In this document: piece after piece, positions 51,677-62,249 of the stretch
Layout: each line of letters begins with the position of its first letter
How positions within the stretch are numbered: position 1 is the first letter of the stretch
From: Conchocele bisecta
Lineage: Eukaryota > Mollusca > Bivalvia > Lucinida > Thyasiridae
Direction of reading: 5' to 3'
NCBI GenBank assembly: GCA_029237695.1
Contig: CM055274.1
Location: 68,500,828-68,564,827, forward strand
Length of the DNA: 64,000 nucleotides
Translations under genes and position numbers: made by a program
The notes under the pieces: model-generated
The model's input: only the letters and a program-made list of their open reading frames with translations
Told to the model about the DNA's origin: nothing
Databases searched by the model: none

Positions 51677-52433
51677 ACCTTCGGGTCGTGGTCTATGCAT
51701 GTGTGAAGTTTCATGAAAATATTCCAAAGGGTGGTCGAGTTATGCTCAATCAGTGCGCAAAACAAAAAAGGGAGATAACTCAAAAATTAGTTATGTAAGA
51801 GTTGTCATTCTTGTTGGTGACACACCTTCGGGTCGTGGTCTATGCATGTGTGAATTTCATGAAAATATTCCAAAGGGTGGTCGAGTTATGCTCCGGACAT
51901 GAAATCAATGTGCGAAACAAAAAAGGGAGATAACTAAAAAATTAGCTATGCAAGAGTTGTCATTCTTGTGCGCGACACACCTTCGGGTCGTGGTCTATGG
52001 CAGTATGCATGTGTGAAGTTTCATGTAAATATTCCAAAGTGTGTTCGAGTTATGCTCCGGACAAGAAGTGTCTGCAGCGGACGCGGACGATGTTCGGTGT
52101 CAAATCCATAGTATCCCCCGACTTTCGTCCGGGGGATACAATTAAATGCCTCACCTGAAAAAATATTATATTCGACAGATTATAAAGTATGATCATTGCA
52201 CATCAAGATATAAATACAGAGAATAATTAATAATGTCCGTTAACATTTTAAGGAAACACGGTTATCGCCATTGATATCAGTGTGGATATTTACCTCTGAT
52301 ATAAAATGTATAATAATGCCAATCATTACGTGGGGAAATGGTGAATGAATGTTTATTTTGCCAAGAAATGTCTCTGATGATGTCTCTGATATACAGAACA
52401 TTTTGTGCCTACTGAGTGGGCATGTACCTTTAA

Positions 52434-53400
52434 TATGAAATAGGCACTACCTATGACGGGCGACGTTAGTGTATGAAACTAAATTGATAGCTTTACCATG
52501 ATGTTAGTATGCTATAAACGGTACCGTAGTACATGTATATTGTAGTATTGCAGAGCTACTTCCCGCAACTACCACAGTGTTACAACTTCTCTATTATAAT
52601 TAAATGGTGTCATTGGCGCACTTCTCTTATTTGAACCAGTGATACAATTTAAATATTTCCTTTCCATATGTAGTACTTCACTTCAGCTGTTGGTAAGAGG
52701 TACTTGTGTCATGGACTGTGAATACAGCACAGGCCTCCCTAGTGAAAATGTGACTGAGATTTCACTGAAATCCCAGTGAAATTCATTGAGATTATCATAT
52801 CCCGGTGTTATTTCCAAATCTCAGTGAAATTCGAAATTTCAGTGAAATCGCAGTGAATTCCTGGTTCAGCTTCCAAGTGAAGTTTCACTGAGAATCTCAG
52901 TTAAATTTCACTGAGAATCTCAGCGAGATTTCAATGAAATCACGATCATTTCCCGATCCCAAACTCGCAAATATTGGGGCGTGCCACTGTATTATAATTA
53001 TGTGTGATAAATATTGTTTTATCATGTATCAACTTAATTGGATAATTAACTAGGGATTAACCAACTCGATCCCACTTATAAAAATGTGCAATGTCTGCGA
53101 GTGCTTTGGTACCAGCTACCGGCTTAGAAATGATTTGCGGGCTGTTTATATCTCATGAGATGGATTTTGATTGACAGAAAATTGAATGACGTACACCGAT
53201 ACATTTGCATAATTAACATAGGACTTGCCTACGCGACGTAAATAGTCCCAAAAGTTACGGCCTCGTCGCCCATTAAATCATTAAATTATCCATATTATGT
53301 ATATATTTCTGAAAATTACAAGGAATTATCTTTTATTTGATACCAAATTTGTGTTTCGGAACGTAATTTTGAGCTTCGCATTCAATTTTCAAATGTACCC
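52434..53400. other. No gene seen; AATTTCACTGAGA word cluster
   Basis: At about 52745-52945 the words TTTCACTGAGAATCTCAG, CTCAGTGAAATTC and their complements are repeated about ten times in both orientations. The rest shows no recognised feature. Confidence 0.45.
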
Positions 53401-53540
53401 CTCCGCACAAATTCTGTCCACTCACGCCATTTTGGAAAATCAAAATCCTATTCGCGCTATACCTGGTTGAGAAAATCTACCAACAGTTCGATCTACAAAG
53501 CGTTGATTGTTCCAGACATGTTGTAAATTTAAGGTAAGTA
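53401..53540 (+). promoter_or_regulatory. Candidate first exon ending at a consensus splice donor
   Basis: CACGCCATTTTGG (YY1-type on the minus strand) lies at about 53424, and AATTTAAG is followed by GTAAGTATCT (donor GT at 53534). That is one of the best donor matches in the window. The open frame upstream lacks an ATG, so this would be a 5'UTR exon. The candidate terminal exon at 54376 is 840 bp downstream on the same strand. Confidence 0.3.
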
Positions 53541-54132
53541 TCTCTGTAGTTTATTGATGTTTTCTGTCACAAATATTATGTTTAAACGGTTGAAATTATC
53601 ATTAAATTGCCATCCGAAAGGCCGATGATTGCAACTTTCTGCTTCGACGAAAAGTGCGAAAGTTTTGTTTCAAGATTTACGTACGAAATCGATATATTCT
53701 GATGGAATCATTTGATGTCGAGAACTAATAATGTTTATTACATTATTAATTATTGATTTCAATCTGATTTGGCTAACTCTATTGTCAAAAAACGTAAAAA
53801 AAATCTGTAAATATCTTGGAGAATTTCCGCGATTTCGAACCTACGTAGTTTCGTCCTTTTGCAACTTTTTCCAATCGATGTTACCGGAACCCGAATTTCG
53901 TGATATTTCAGTTGGGTATTAACTAAATATGCATAATTTATGCTCATCGAAGTTCACAAATGGGTATTTTAAGTGAATTTAAAGTTTACTTTACTATTCT
54001 TCTAAAATATTGACATAAATCATTAAATGTTGTTTTGAAACATGTATTTTATTTTTTAAAGCAAACTGTTTTATTTTGAAACAATGTCATAGGTAACAAA
54101 AAATAACTTGCAATTATATATCCTCATTTGTA
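53541..54132. other. Unannotated AT-rich stretch (possible intron)
   Basis: No recognised repeat or coding motif. If the exon at 53533 and the one at 54376 belong together, this is intron. Confidence 0.3.
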
Positions 54133-54262
54133 GCTGTGAATGGAGAAATGGGCATATGGGATTTGTGAGCAGTGCAGATCCTGATCAGACTGCGGATGCA
54201 CAGGCTGATCTGGATCTACACTAGACACAAAACCCATAAGCCCATTTCTCCAGCCACAGACA
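54133..54262. mobile_element. ~130-bp MITE, best-preserved GTGACTGGAGAAATGGG-family copy
   Basis: GCTGTGAATGGAGAAATGGG ... GGATTTGTG is mirrored by CACAAAACCC...CCCATTTCTCCAGCCACAG. The centre has GATCCTGATCAGACTGCGGA and GGCTGATCTGGATC. Other copies in the window are degraded or split. Confidence 0.8.
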
Positions 54263-54375
54263 CTAATTATGAGGGGCCGGGGGTGCGCCATTAATACCTG
54301 TAACCCACCTTCTTTCCCTACTACCGTCGCCCTTTCACTGAGTCTCTCTGCCACACAATTTCATATATTTTTCAG

Positions 54376-54479
54376 CAGTGAAAGACGAGCATGGATTATC
54401 CCGGCCCATTCTGCCAGCCTCTGAACCTGACTACACAAGACGTTGCATCAAGGACATTCAAGGACAGCCTAACCAATAA
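54376..54479 (+). CDS. Candidate terminal exon
   Basis: TATATTTTTCAG (acceptor ending at 54375) precedes a frame VKDEHGLSRPILPASEPDYT / RRCIKDIQGQPNQ with a TAA stop at 54477-54479. AATAAA follows at 54508-54513. Amino-acid composition and codon use look coding, but I do not recognise the family. The stop is one base from the end of a long-TIR element at 54481, so the real C-terminus may have been cut off by that insertion. Confidence 0.35.
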
Positions 54480-54480
54480 C

Positions 54481-56319
54481 ACGTATCGAAATATGTTTTT
54501 TTTGCTCAATAAACGTGTATTGGCAGCACATTAGAATCGTCTCCTAAGATGAGTATCATTTTTTTGTCAAATTATGTTTTTGTTGTCAAGAAATATAGAT
54601 GTTTGTCCACATTTGTTCTATTTCTTAATAAAAACGTTAAAATGTTTTTGCAGCACATGAGAATCGTCTACTAAGACAATGTTTACGTGTCCTATTAGGG
54701 ACATGTGGCAACATCCCGTTTTCGAGCTTTCGAGACGAAAACGCGAAATTCTATCATATTCAATCTCGCGTTTTGCAAAAACGCCGCACATGCATGAGCA
54801 AAACTAATCCGATTTCTTCAAAAGCGGAAGGCGAGATCGCGAAAACGCGAGACGATTCTCATTATTTTAGGAAACGATTTTTGTTTTATTATTGTCGATA
54901 AATGTGTTTTGAGTATGCACTCGTCGCAACGTTATGTCCGCGGTGGCACAGTGACAAAAGACCACAAGAATAAATATGTACTATCAGGCGCGTAGCTGCA
55001 TTAAGGCACTGCAGGCCCGGGCCTGCAGAATTTTCGAGAAAATGGAAAAAATAAATGTGCCATAGTGCATCATTTACCTTCTCTGTATATGTGCCAAGTG
55101 CTCAATTGTATTATATTTAACAACTATGATAATAGTTTTTGTTTTGGGACAGTTTTGTATAAGAAATCTTACGAGGACAAGTCACTTTTTATACGACCGT
55201 TTTTAAAAAAGGGTACGTATTATGTTTTACCGCCGGGCATATTATGTTTTACCGCCGGGCGGGCGGGCGGCTGACAGAAAAAGTGCATAGTTCGTGTACA
55301 CAACTCCTCCGAAACCGTTCAGTCGATCGATCTGAAACTATACACACGTCTTTTACACATATTGAAAATGTGCACCTTGGTGTTTTTACGCCGAAAAAAT
55401 ATTTTTTAACAAAGATATCACCTTTTTAACTTAGCCATTTTTTCTACATGTTTCTGTACAATTCTATACACAACTCCTCCGAAACCATTCAGTCGATCGA
55501 TTTTAAACTATACACACGTAGTCTACACATATTGAAGATGTGCACCTTGGTGTTATGCCGAAAAAATATTTTTTAACAAAAATATCACCTTTATTTTTCT
55601 ACATTTTTCTATTACACAACTCCTCCGAAACTGTTCTGTTGATCGTTCTGAAACTATACACACGTCTTCTACACATATTGAAGATGCGGGGTGTACACAA
55701 AACATGATATGTAAGGGGGAGGGGGGGGGGGGGGGGGGGGGTGGTGGTGGGGGGGGTGTACTAAAAACACATATTTCTCAACAAAACATGATAATCGTCT
55801 CGCGTTTTCGCGATCTCGCCTTCCGCTTTTGAAAATACGTTTTGCTCTAACCCGATTTTATTTTCTGTAACTTTGGGTGACTATCTCGGCGTTACAGCAG
55901 AAAATTTGGGTTTGTTTTGCTCATGCATGTGTCGAAAGCATGCATGTTGAAATTGTGCTTTGCGCATGCGTGTGGTTAGACTGTACTTCCAACACGCATG
56001 CGAAATCGCGAAGCAAAAACACGAGATAGCGCGGCGAGGTTGCGAAAATGCGAGATTGAATATGATAGAATCTCGCGTTTTCGCGATCTCAACCTATGCG
56101 AGAAATCGCAAAAACGCGAGGTTGTCACATGTCCCTAACACGACACCATACACATTGTCTTAGGAAACGATTCTCATGTGCTGCCAAAACATGTTTTTAT
56201 TAAGAAATAGAACAAATGTGGACAACAAAAAACATAATTTGACAAAACATGATAATCATCTTAGGAGACGATTCTGATGTACTGCCAATACACCTTTATT
56301 GGAGAAAAAAACGATACGT
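54481..56319. mobile_element. 1.84 kb element with ~300-bp terminal inverted repeats, F5 nested
   Basis: The left TIR begins ACGTATCG, with ATAAACGTGTATTGGCAGCA, AATCGTCTCCTAAGATGA, ATTTGTTCTATTTCTTAATA, TAGGGACATGTGGCAACATC and TCTATCATATTCAATCTCGC. It is mirrored from about 56050 to CGATACGT at 56319. The interior has CGCGAAAACGCGAG words, the palindrome at 55009-55028 and F5 copy 3. No transposase. TIR words are shared with 14640-14880, 15100-15400 and the array at 58600. Confidence 0.75.
55194..55688 (-). mobile_element. AACWAGA-type element F5, copy 3 (5' truncated)
   Basis: On the minus strand two and a half units with CACCAAGGTGCACATCTTCA and GGAGGAGTTGTGTACAC-like sequence are followed by GCCCGCCCGCCCGGCGG. 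The terminal hairpin CCGTTTTTAAAAA-GG-type lies at 55194-55220. The AACAAGA head is missing; the element stops at GATGCGGGGTGTAC, beside a G-run (about 55716-55756). Confidence 0.65.
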
Positions 56320-56576
56320 TATCGGTTACTGCGTCGCATCGTAGATATATACTCAAGATCGCGAAAACGCGAGACCAAATAGCTTGACTGCGAAATTGCG
56401 AGGCGAAAACGTGATATTCTATTGTATTCAATATTAAATTTTCGCCTCGCGATCTCGCGACTGCAATGTCGGCGTTTTTGCCTCGGCTTTTTCACGATGT
56501 CAATTTTGTGCACACACATACCAGGATACCCTATTTTGTCAAAACTAAAAACGCAATACCTTTCATCGATACATGT

Positions 56577-57818
56577 ACTATGATCAGGGTTGGCAATTTC
56601 CCGGGAAATATGAGTATTTCCCAGGACGGCGGGAAATATGGGAAATACCGGGAAATATGAATCTTGGTCTTTTTCATTCCAAAATGTCAAGATGAGTCTC
56701 TATATTCCCCTATATCTACTATGGTTTATATCTGTGTAGACTAATAAGCCTATAGGTAAAACAGTCTGCAATACAAAAAGAAATAATAAGTTTATTTAGA
56801 GAAAAAAAACATCATTAGTTTCTAGACAATTTTCTTCCCTGTATACAAGTCTATGTAGTATTTGCCAACTGTCTATTTTATTGTATATGAGAACACCCCT
56901 CATTATTATAGTAACCTGCCACTAATAAAAGTTGCTTTTGGAATTTTGAGAAAATCCCTGTTGATAACAGGGATAATCCATGTACAGTGTAAGTGTAATT
57001 GTTTTACAACTTGACATGACCATATACAGACAACCTGGGTTCTGATTATACAGTATGACACAAAAGGTGTGAGAGAAGGCTGACAATTAACAGCCTGTTG
57101 TCATAGTCTGATATGGTTTATTAAAGTATATTAAAGTCTCATCAATGTACATGCAAATAAGTAGACATTAGTAGGCTTTTGGCTAATTTTAACGATTTTA
57201 GGTACTGTATCTCGTACGTACCATCGTGGCCCATAGTCTTCACGTTAAATAAATGTCGTAATAATAATGCAAATAAGAAATACAAATGCAAAGCATAAAA
57301 AAACAGTACATTGTCAGTCATATAAGACTTGTAAGAGACTATGTGTATGCACATCATGCATGCTAAGATCATTTATTCTCATTTCTTGATACTGAATATT
57401 AGTGTGGGAGAAGGTTGACAATTAACAGCCTGTTGTCTAAGCTTAGTCTGATCATGATGACGTTATCCTTGTGAATTGTATTTAGCAGACACTCAGATGC
57501 TTCCTAAAAAATGAAGAAGTAATTTACAAAAAAATAATACAACCAAAATATAAATGTCATGGTTGCCAAATATTCCACCTGATGAGTACCCCTAGTTGGG
57601 AATGAAACAGATCTATACATTGTAATTATCCCCTATATCTAATTATTAAGTTGTTGATTGTTTAATTAACTATTACTGAGCCTAAAACTTAATTTAAATA
57701 ACTTTAATTATCAAATAATAACATCGAAATTCATATTTCCCGGTATTTCCCACTTTGGGGAGTATTTCCCGCCGGGAATTCCCGCCCCCGGTATTTCCCG
57801 GCCAACCCTGACTATGAT
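56577..57818. mobile_element. 1226-bp hAT-like non-autonomous element, perfect 8-bp duplication
   Basis: ACTATGAT at 56577-56584 and 57811-57818 flanks 56585-57810. Terminal inverted repeats are CAGGGTTGGC / GCCAACCCTG. GGGAAATA-type words (CCCGGGAAATATGAGTATTT, GGTATTTCCCACTTTGGGG) repeat inside both ends, as subterminal transposase-binding repeats do in hAT elements. No transposase is encoded; the longest frame (76 codons) is unremarkable. Confidence 0.9.
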
Positions 57819-58180
57819 ATAATATTGCACGATGACGATATGATGACTATAATACGATATATCGAAGGTACAATGACGATGGTACGATATCACGACGGTA
57901 CGATGAGCGATGCTACGATGACGATGCTACGGTACAACATTTTATCACATTTTTGACACATATCCAGGTGTTGTTTCTGTTTTAAAACAGCTCGTGCGCA
58001 AGGTATGTGCATGCGGATGTGATAAATAAGTCACGTTTGTCCGCATGTACGAGTGATAATACACAGTATCATCATCGTGATATCGCGTCATCGTGGCTTC
58101 GTGTTATGGCCATATCGTACATGTAATATCGTAGTATCAACTCCATAGCGATATTACGATGGCCTAAATAGAACACAGTA
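57819..58180. repeat. ACGATGACGATA-rich region with inverted partner
   Basis: CGATGACGATATGATGAC, TACGATATATCGAAGG, ACGATGACGATGCTACGG (57837-57945) and, inverted, ATCATCGTGATATCGCGTCA and ATATCGTAGTATCAAC (58068-58142). Confidence 0.6.
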
Positions 58181-58599
58181 GTGGAGGGTAGAAGATTGGG
58201 TGTGTCAATGCCTAAGCTGTGATATAGCTTAAAATTATATCTAAAATCCATTGTCGGAACCCGAGACAATGTCGCTGCCCTTGACATGCAGCTGTGCCCG
58301 AGTCGTCCGCCGCCCATACAGTGTGGATATAAAATACTCCCGTTTTCAAAAGTGCGTATAAAAAATATGCCGCCGTACCCACCCATCCCCAACTAGCACA
58401 TTTGTGACATATCATTTTCGGTCTAGCTGCATAGCTGCACACCTGATGGTGTTTACAATCATCAGTCGGTAATCCAGTTTCACGTGCAAAGTGTGACCGA
58501 CATTTAGAGTTCGGCGGAAACAAACATATCAAAACCACGGTATGTAGTCGCTTACGTCATCTCAGATAGATTGATAATTACGCATTAGCTTGACAAAGT

Positions 58600-59560
58600 G
58601 CATTGTTTGATTTCTTGATAAAGCAAGATTGGCAGCACATGAGAATCGTTTCCAAAGACGATTCTCTTATTTTGTCAAAATATGTTTTGTAAAGAAATAC
58701 CAATGTACTCATATTTTCTTTTCACATTTGTTGATTTCTTAATAAAATAGGTTTGGCAACACGTGAGAATAGTCTCTTTAGACAATTCTAATATTTTGTC
58801 AAAAAAAATAATTATTGATGCTTTTTGTCACATTTGATTGATTTCTTAATAAAATAGGTTTGGCAACATATATAATCGTCTCCTTGTTTGATTTCTTGAT
58901 AAAGCATGATTTGGCAGCACATGAGAATCGTCTCCTAAGACGATTCTCCTATTTGGTCAAAATATGTTTTTTAAAGAAATACCAATGTACTAATATTTTC
59001 TTTTCACATTTGTCGATTTCTTAATAAAATAGGTTTGGCAACACGTGAGAATAGTCTCCTTAGACGATTCTCCTATTTTGTCAAAATATGTTTTGTAAAG
59101 AAATACCAATGTACTCATATTTTCTTTTCACATTTGTTGATTTCTTAATAAAATAGGTTTGGCAACATGTGAGAATAGTCTCCTTAGACAATTCTAATGT
59201 TTTGTCCAAAAAAATAATTATTGATGCTTTTTGTCACATTTGATTGATTTCTTAATAAAATAGGTTTGGCAACACATGATAATTGTCTCCTTGTTTGATT
59301 TCTTGATAAAGCAAGATTTGGCAGCACATGAGAATCGTCTCCTAAGACGATTCTCCTATTTGGTCAAAATATGTTTTGTAAAGAAATACCAATGTACTAA
59401 TATTTTCTTTTCACATTTGTCGATTTCTTAATAAAATAGGTTTGGCAACACGTGAGAATAGTCTCCTTAGACGATTCTAATGTTTTGTCCAAAAAAAATA
59501 ATATTGATGCTTTTTGTCACATTTGATTGATTTCTTAATAATAACACAGTTTTGGAAGCA
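58600..59560 (+). repeat. Satellite with alternating units and AGAATCGTCT-AGACGATTCT hairpins
   Basis: Unit type 1 is TTTGATTTCTTGATAAAGCA ... GGCAGCACATGAGAATCGTC ... AGACGATTCTCCTATTTGGT. Type 2 is TTGATTTCTTAATAAAATAG ... GGCAACACGTGAGAATAGTC. Type 3 is ATTATTGATGCTTTTTGTCA. They recur in an ordered pattern (type 1 near 58610, 58888 and 59296). Each unit has an 11-bp inverted repeat AGAATCGTCTC-ctaa-GACGATTCT. Confidence 0.85.
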
Positions 59561-60060
59561 CATTAGAATAGGAATGGTACTTAACGGCCAATCAACACAA
59601 AAGAGTATCATTTAGGGCCAAGCAATGTAGATGAAGAATGGATACACATGAGAATAGTCTCCTAAGACAACACCATTTATACTTTGTACGAATAATAGCA
59701 TTATTGATGAGCCCTCTTGCGGAAAGCGAGACAGTGATCACAATGGCGTCCATCCGTATTTTTAAGTGTTGACATTATTATCACCGAAAACCGGCGATGC
59801 GACATGGAATGAAATGTCGAACCTAGCCCATCGTCATTGGGGAAACTGTTAGACCGGGCAAACAATTGGACACATTCAGAAATAAACGATTTAATTTGTG
59901 TTTCTCGAGTCGGGTTCCATATGGTGGAGAGGAAATACGATCGATTACACACCGTGAAAATCTTGTTGGAACGTAAATGTCACGTACACCATTTCAGTTT
60001 ACCGCCGTTACGTCAGCTCTAAGTATGTATGGTTAGGTACATTTCTTTCCTTCATTTATA

Positions 60061-60420
60061 AGGGATGGGTTGTGGCTAGGGGTTAGAACATCTGACTTCC
60101 AATCTGGAGGTTGTGGGTTCAAACATCGTCTTATGCATCAAAAATACTTTCATAGACTAATAGCAACTTTCACGAGGAGGTCTGTGACCGTCCAAAGGAA
60201 ATAATGAAAGGTCTGAAGACCTATTATATGTATAAAATACTCAAGTGTAAATGTCCGAAGTTGAAAATGGAAGGTCCCGGACCTTGGACTCGCCCTATTT
60301 TCAGACTATATATTCATAGTATTGCCATCTCACTGGTCTGTAGGATGAGACTAACTGTGTTCCTGTCTCGATATGACCTTAAATGTTGCTGGGACGTTAA
60401 ACCCATTCACTTTCACTTTT
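60061..60420 (+). mobile_element. tRNA-derived SINE with ~160-bp internal insertion
   Basis: The head AGGGATGGGTTGTGGCTAGG and GAGGTTGTGGGTTCAAACAT match the SINE at 14197-14400, and the tail TTGCTGGGACGTTAAACCC is the same. After TTCATAGAC an extra ~160 bp (GGAGGTCTGTGACCGTCC ... GGTCCCGGACCTTGGAC) precedes a second TTCATAG and the rest of the body. The TTCATAG copies could be a short target duplication. Confidence 0.75.
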
Positions 60421-60525
60421 TTTACCTCGTTTATATGCGTAGAAACGATAATTAAGAACCTTAAATTTTGTGAATTCATTCCTCTAAATATTTGTTTCTT
60501 TGCCTGTCGACGCGACGTAGTTGAA

Positions 60526-60946
60526 CATAGTTATCTAAAATACGTCAGAACGTGGGAAATGCGACGTAGATTTGCAAAACAAAATCGTGTGGAGTGGGGA
60601 TGCACAGGACCACCATACCATGCTCCGCTAGGCCGACCTTAAAAATATGTTTGTTTCCCCTCCCGCTACCCGGGCCAATGAGGTCTGGGTAGGTAGGTAG
60701 GTAAAATATTTAGCAACATATCTCGGCCTAGAAACGCCAAATAATGCCATAATATATTACTATTAAAGATACACGTTCCTTATACAAAGGAATAAATATG
60801 CAGACACAATGTAAAATGACTGTTTTATTGACTAGAGATATTAAATTCACATGGAGCAAGGTGAAAACAATTTGCTGACATGTACACGACTAGATTGAAT
60901 GATTACCTATTCCAGACACGCCGTGTGATTTTGTACCATCGAACAT
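60526..60946. other. No gene seen
   Basis: The 89-codon frame at 60373-60642 overlaps the SINE tail and has no recognised motif. GTAGGTAGGTAGGTA is at about 60689. Confidence 0.3.
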
Positions 60947-61301
60947 CAGGCGCGAATACAGAAATAATTACAGGGGGTGTCTGTAATTACAAGTCGGCAT
61001 AGCCGAGCTCCGTGAGCGCAATGCTCATTGTAAAATGGGGGGTCCCAGGAAATTTGTAAATGCCAGATCGCCGCAGATGCGATTTCCTGACACCTAGGCC
61101 ACGAAAAGTCATCCAACTATTCGAGTATTGTAGATTTTCTTTTATTTTTTTGCCAGGAGTAGAGGGTGGGGGCGATTTCCTGACACCTAGGCCATGAAAA
61201 GTCATCCAACTATTTGAGTATTGTAGATTTTCTTTTATTTTTATTTTTTTGCGGGGAGTAGAGGGTGGGGGCCCCCCCCCCCCGGATCAGCGCCTGAACA
61301 T
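60942..61301. mobile_element. 350-bp MITE with 5-bp duplication AACAT
   Basis: AACAT at 60942-60946 and 61297-61301 flanks 60947-61296, with ends CAGGCGCGAATACAG and GGATCAGCGCCTG. Inside is a direct repeat of about 100 bp (GCGATTTCCTGACACCTAGG ... AAAGTCATCCAACTATT ... TGTAGATTTTCTTTTATTTT) and a C-run. Same family as 51532-51671. Confidence 0.8.
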
Positions 61302-61842
61302 GTGCAATATTTCATGAAAAGTGTTGCCGAATCTTCTTGCATTGCCATGTTTTTCTTGTTTTTACATACTACGGAAGGGCTTGAAACTACCGGTAAGCAA
61401 AAATATGTACTAGCCAGCTAGGCTAGTAAGATTTGAAATTTACCAGCCCTTACAAGTTTCTACCATCCCTTACGTCGCATTGTCTTCATCTGAAAAAAAT
61501 AATAGCTGGATCATTGTCAATCTGGTAAAATGTTTTACTTCAATGATGTACCATAAATAACAATTCAGTTGTGCATATAATACCTATATAATTCTAATAT
61601 CAATTATGTCTCTGGACCAATTTACATTGCTCGCTGTAGATGAACAGAACTCCTAGCGTAGTTGTTTATGTCTCTCCATAGAAGAAAACATATGATCTCT
61701 GGCTTGTATAGTCCGCAGACGATAACTTGCTACTCGTTTACAAACAAACCGGTCATAAACAAAACAGAGAATAGGTGAGACAGGTAAATATACCCATGAC
61801 AGTATTCCTTTTCAATATTGATTTTGATATTTGTCATCAAGT
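61302..61842. other. Unannotated stretch, no gene seen
   Basis: CTAGCCAGCTAGGCTAG (61410) is a small palindrome. No exon or repeat recognised. Confidence 0.3.
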
Positions 61843-61925
61843 CTTACGTAGTCGAGGGGTTAGAGTGACGGATGTCAATGCCATAGGTAGCGAGTTCGAA
61901 TCTTAGTTTTTGATACATATATATT
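61843..61925 (+). other. tRNA-like sequence, probably a SINE head
   Basis: CGTAGTCGAGGGGTTAGAGT (A-box-like) and GCGAGTTCGAATCTTAG (B-box GTTCGAATC) lie about 40 bp apart, followed by an AT-rich tail. The arms do not fold into a good cloverleaf, so a functional tRNA is unlikely. Confidence 0.35.
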
Positions 61926-62249
61926 TTTATTTGTTTATATTTTATTATATATTTCTTTTTTATGTGTGTTGCTCTTACAAATTACATTAACTAAGCATGA
62001 GATAGATTACATGCACAACGTTAGTAACACTTTGAAGAAAACTAATAACTAAATGCACATTTCATATGTGTGTACATGAAGAATCTGGAGTATGTTCTAG
62101 CGGACCAGGTCACATTGAGGTCATACAGCAATAGTTATCACCCTCGCCGTTTCATTTATTCGCTTCTCCAGCAAGCAGTCATAAAAATAACAGAATGATA
62201 TCGACAAAAGTAATCGTTTTGTGAGGTTCGAACTCACGACCAGATAAAA
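61926..62249. other. No gene seen; inverted B-box remnant
   Basis: AGGTTCGAACTCACGACCAG (62224-62243) is an inverted B-box of a tRNA-like head, cut off at 62250 by F3. Otherwise featureless. Confidence 0.4.

Larger units (their letters stand above)
49573..52140 (+). mobile_element. AACWAGA-type element F7 with nested insertions
   Basis: The start AACTAGAAATGGACGCTTGT has the palindrome CTTGTCGACAAG, followed by GTATCCCCCTCCCC. Units of ~120 bp recur from 50404 to 52070 with GTTCGAGTTATGCTCCGGAC, GAGATAACTAAAAAATTAGC, GAGTTGTCATTCTTG and GGTCGTGGTCTATGCATGTG. GCGGACGCGGACGATG precedes the terminal hairpin GTATCCCCCGACTTTCGTCC...GGGGGATAC ending about 52140. F8 (49638-50403), an F9 remnant (about 50931-51240), a hairpin (50988-51051) and a MITE (51532-51671) are nested inside. 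Confidence 0.75.
49356..52433. mobile_element. TTAA-flanked MITE (~0.5 kb) split by F7
   Basis: TTAA at 49356-49359 and 52430-52433. Ends AGGTACATGCCCACTCAG and CTGAGTGGGCATGTACCT are perfect inverted repeats, continuing with ACACAAACTGTTCT / AGAACATTTTGTGC. The copy starting at 63718 lacks the insertion and shows the continuous order TATTTATGCTAATTAAATGT, so F7 entered at 49572/52141. A TTAA target suggests a piggyBac- or Kolobok-like source. No transposase. Confidence 0.8.
58376..60525 (+). repeat. Duplicated block, copy 2 (counterpart of 14065-15097)
   Basis: Inverted relative to copy 1. Shared landmarks are CGCCGTACCCACCCATCCCC at the left, AATTTGTGTTTCTCGAGTCG and AATACGATCGATTACACACC near 59900-59950, the SINE at 60061, and GTAGAAACGATAATTAAGAACC and CCTGTCGACGCGACGTAG at the right. 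It is about twice as long because the AGACGATTCTC satellite is expanded. Confidence 0.75.

Noticed and set aside
54124..54354. 76-codon minus-strand frame
   Set aside because: It mostly covers the palindromic MITE at 54133-54262.
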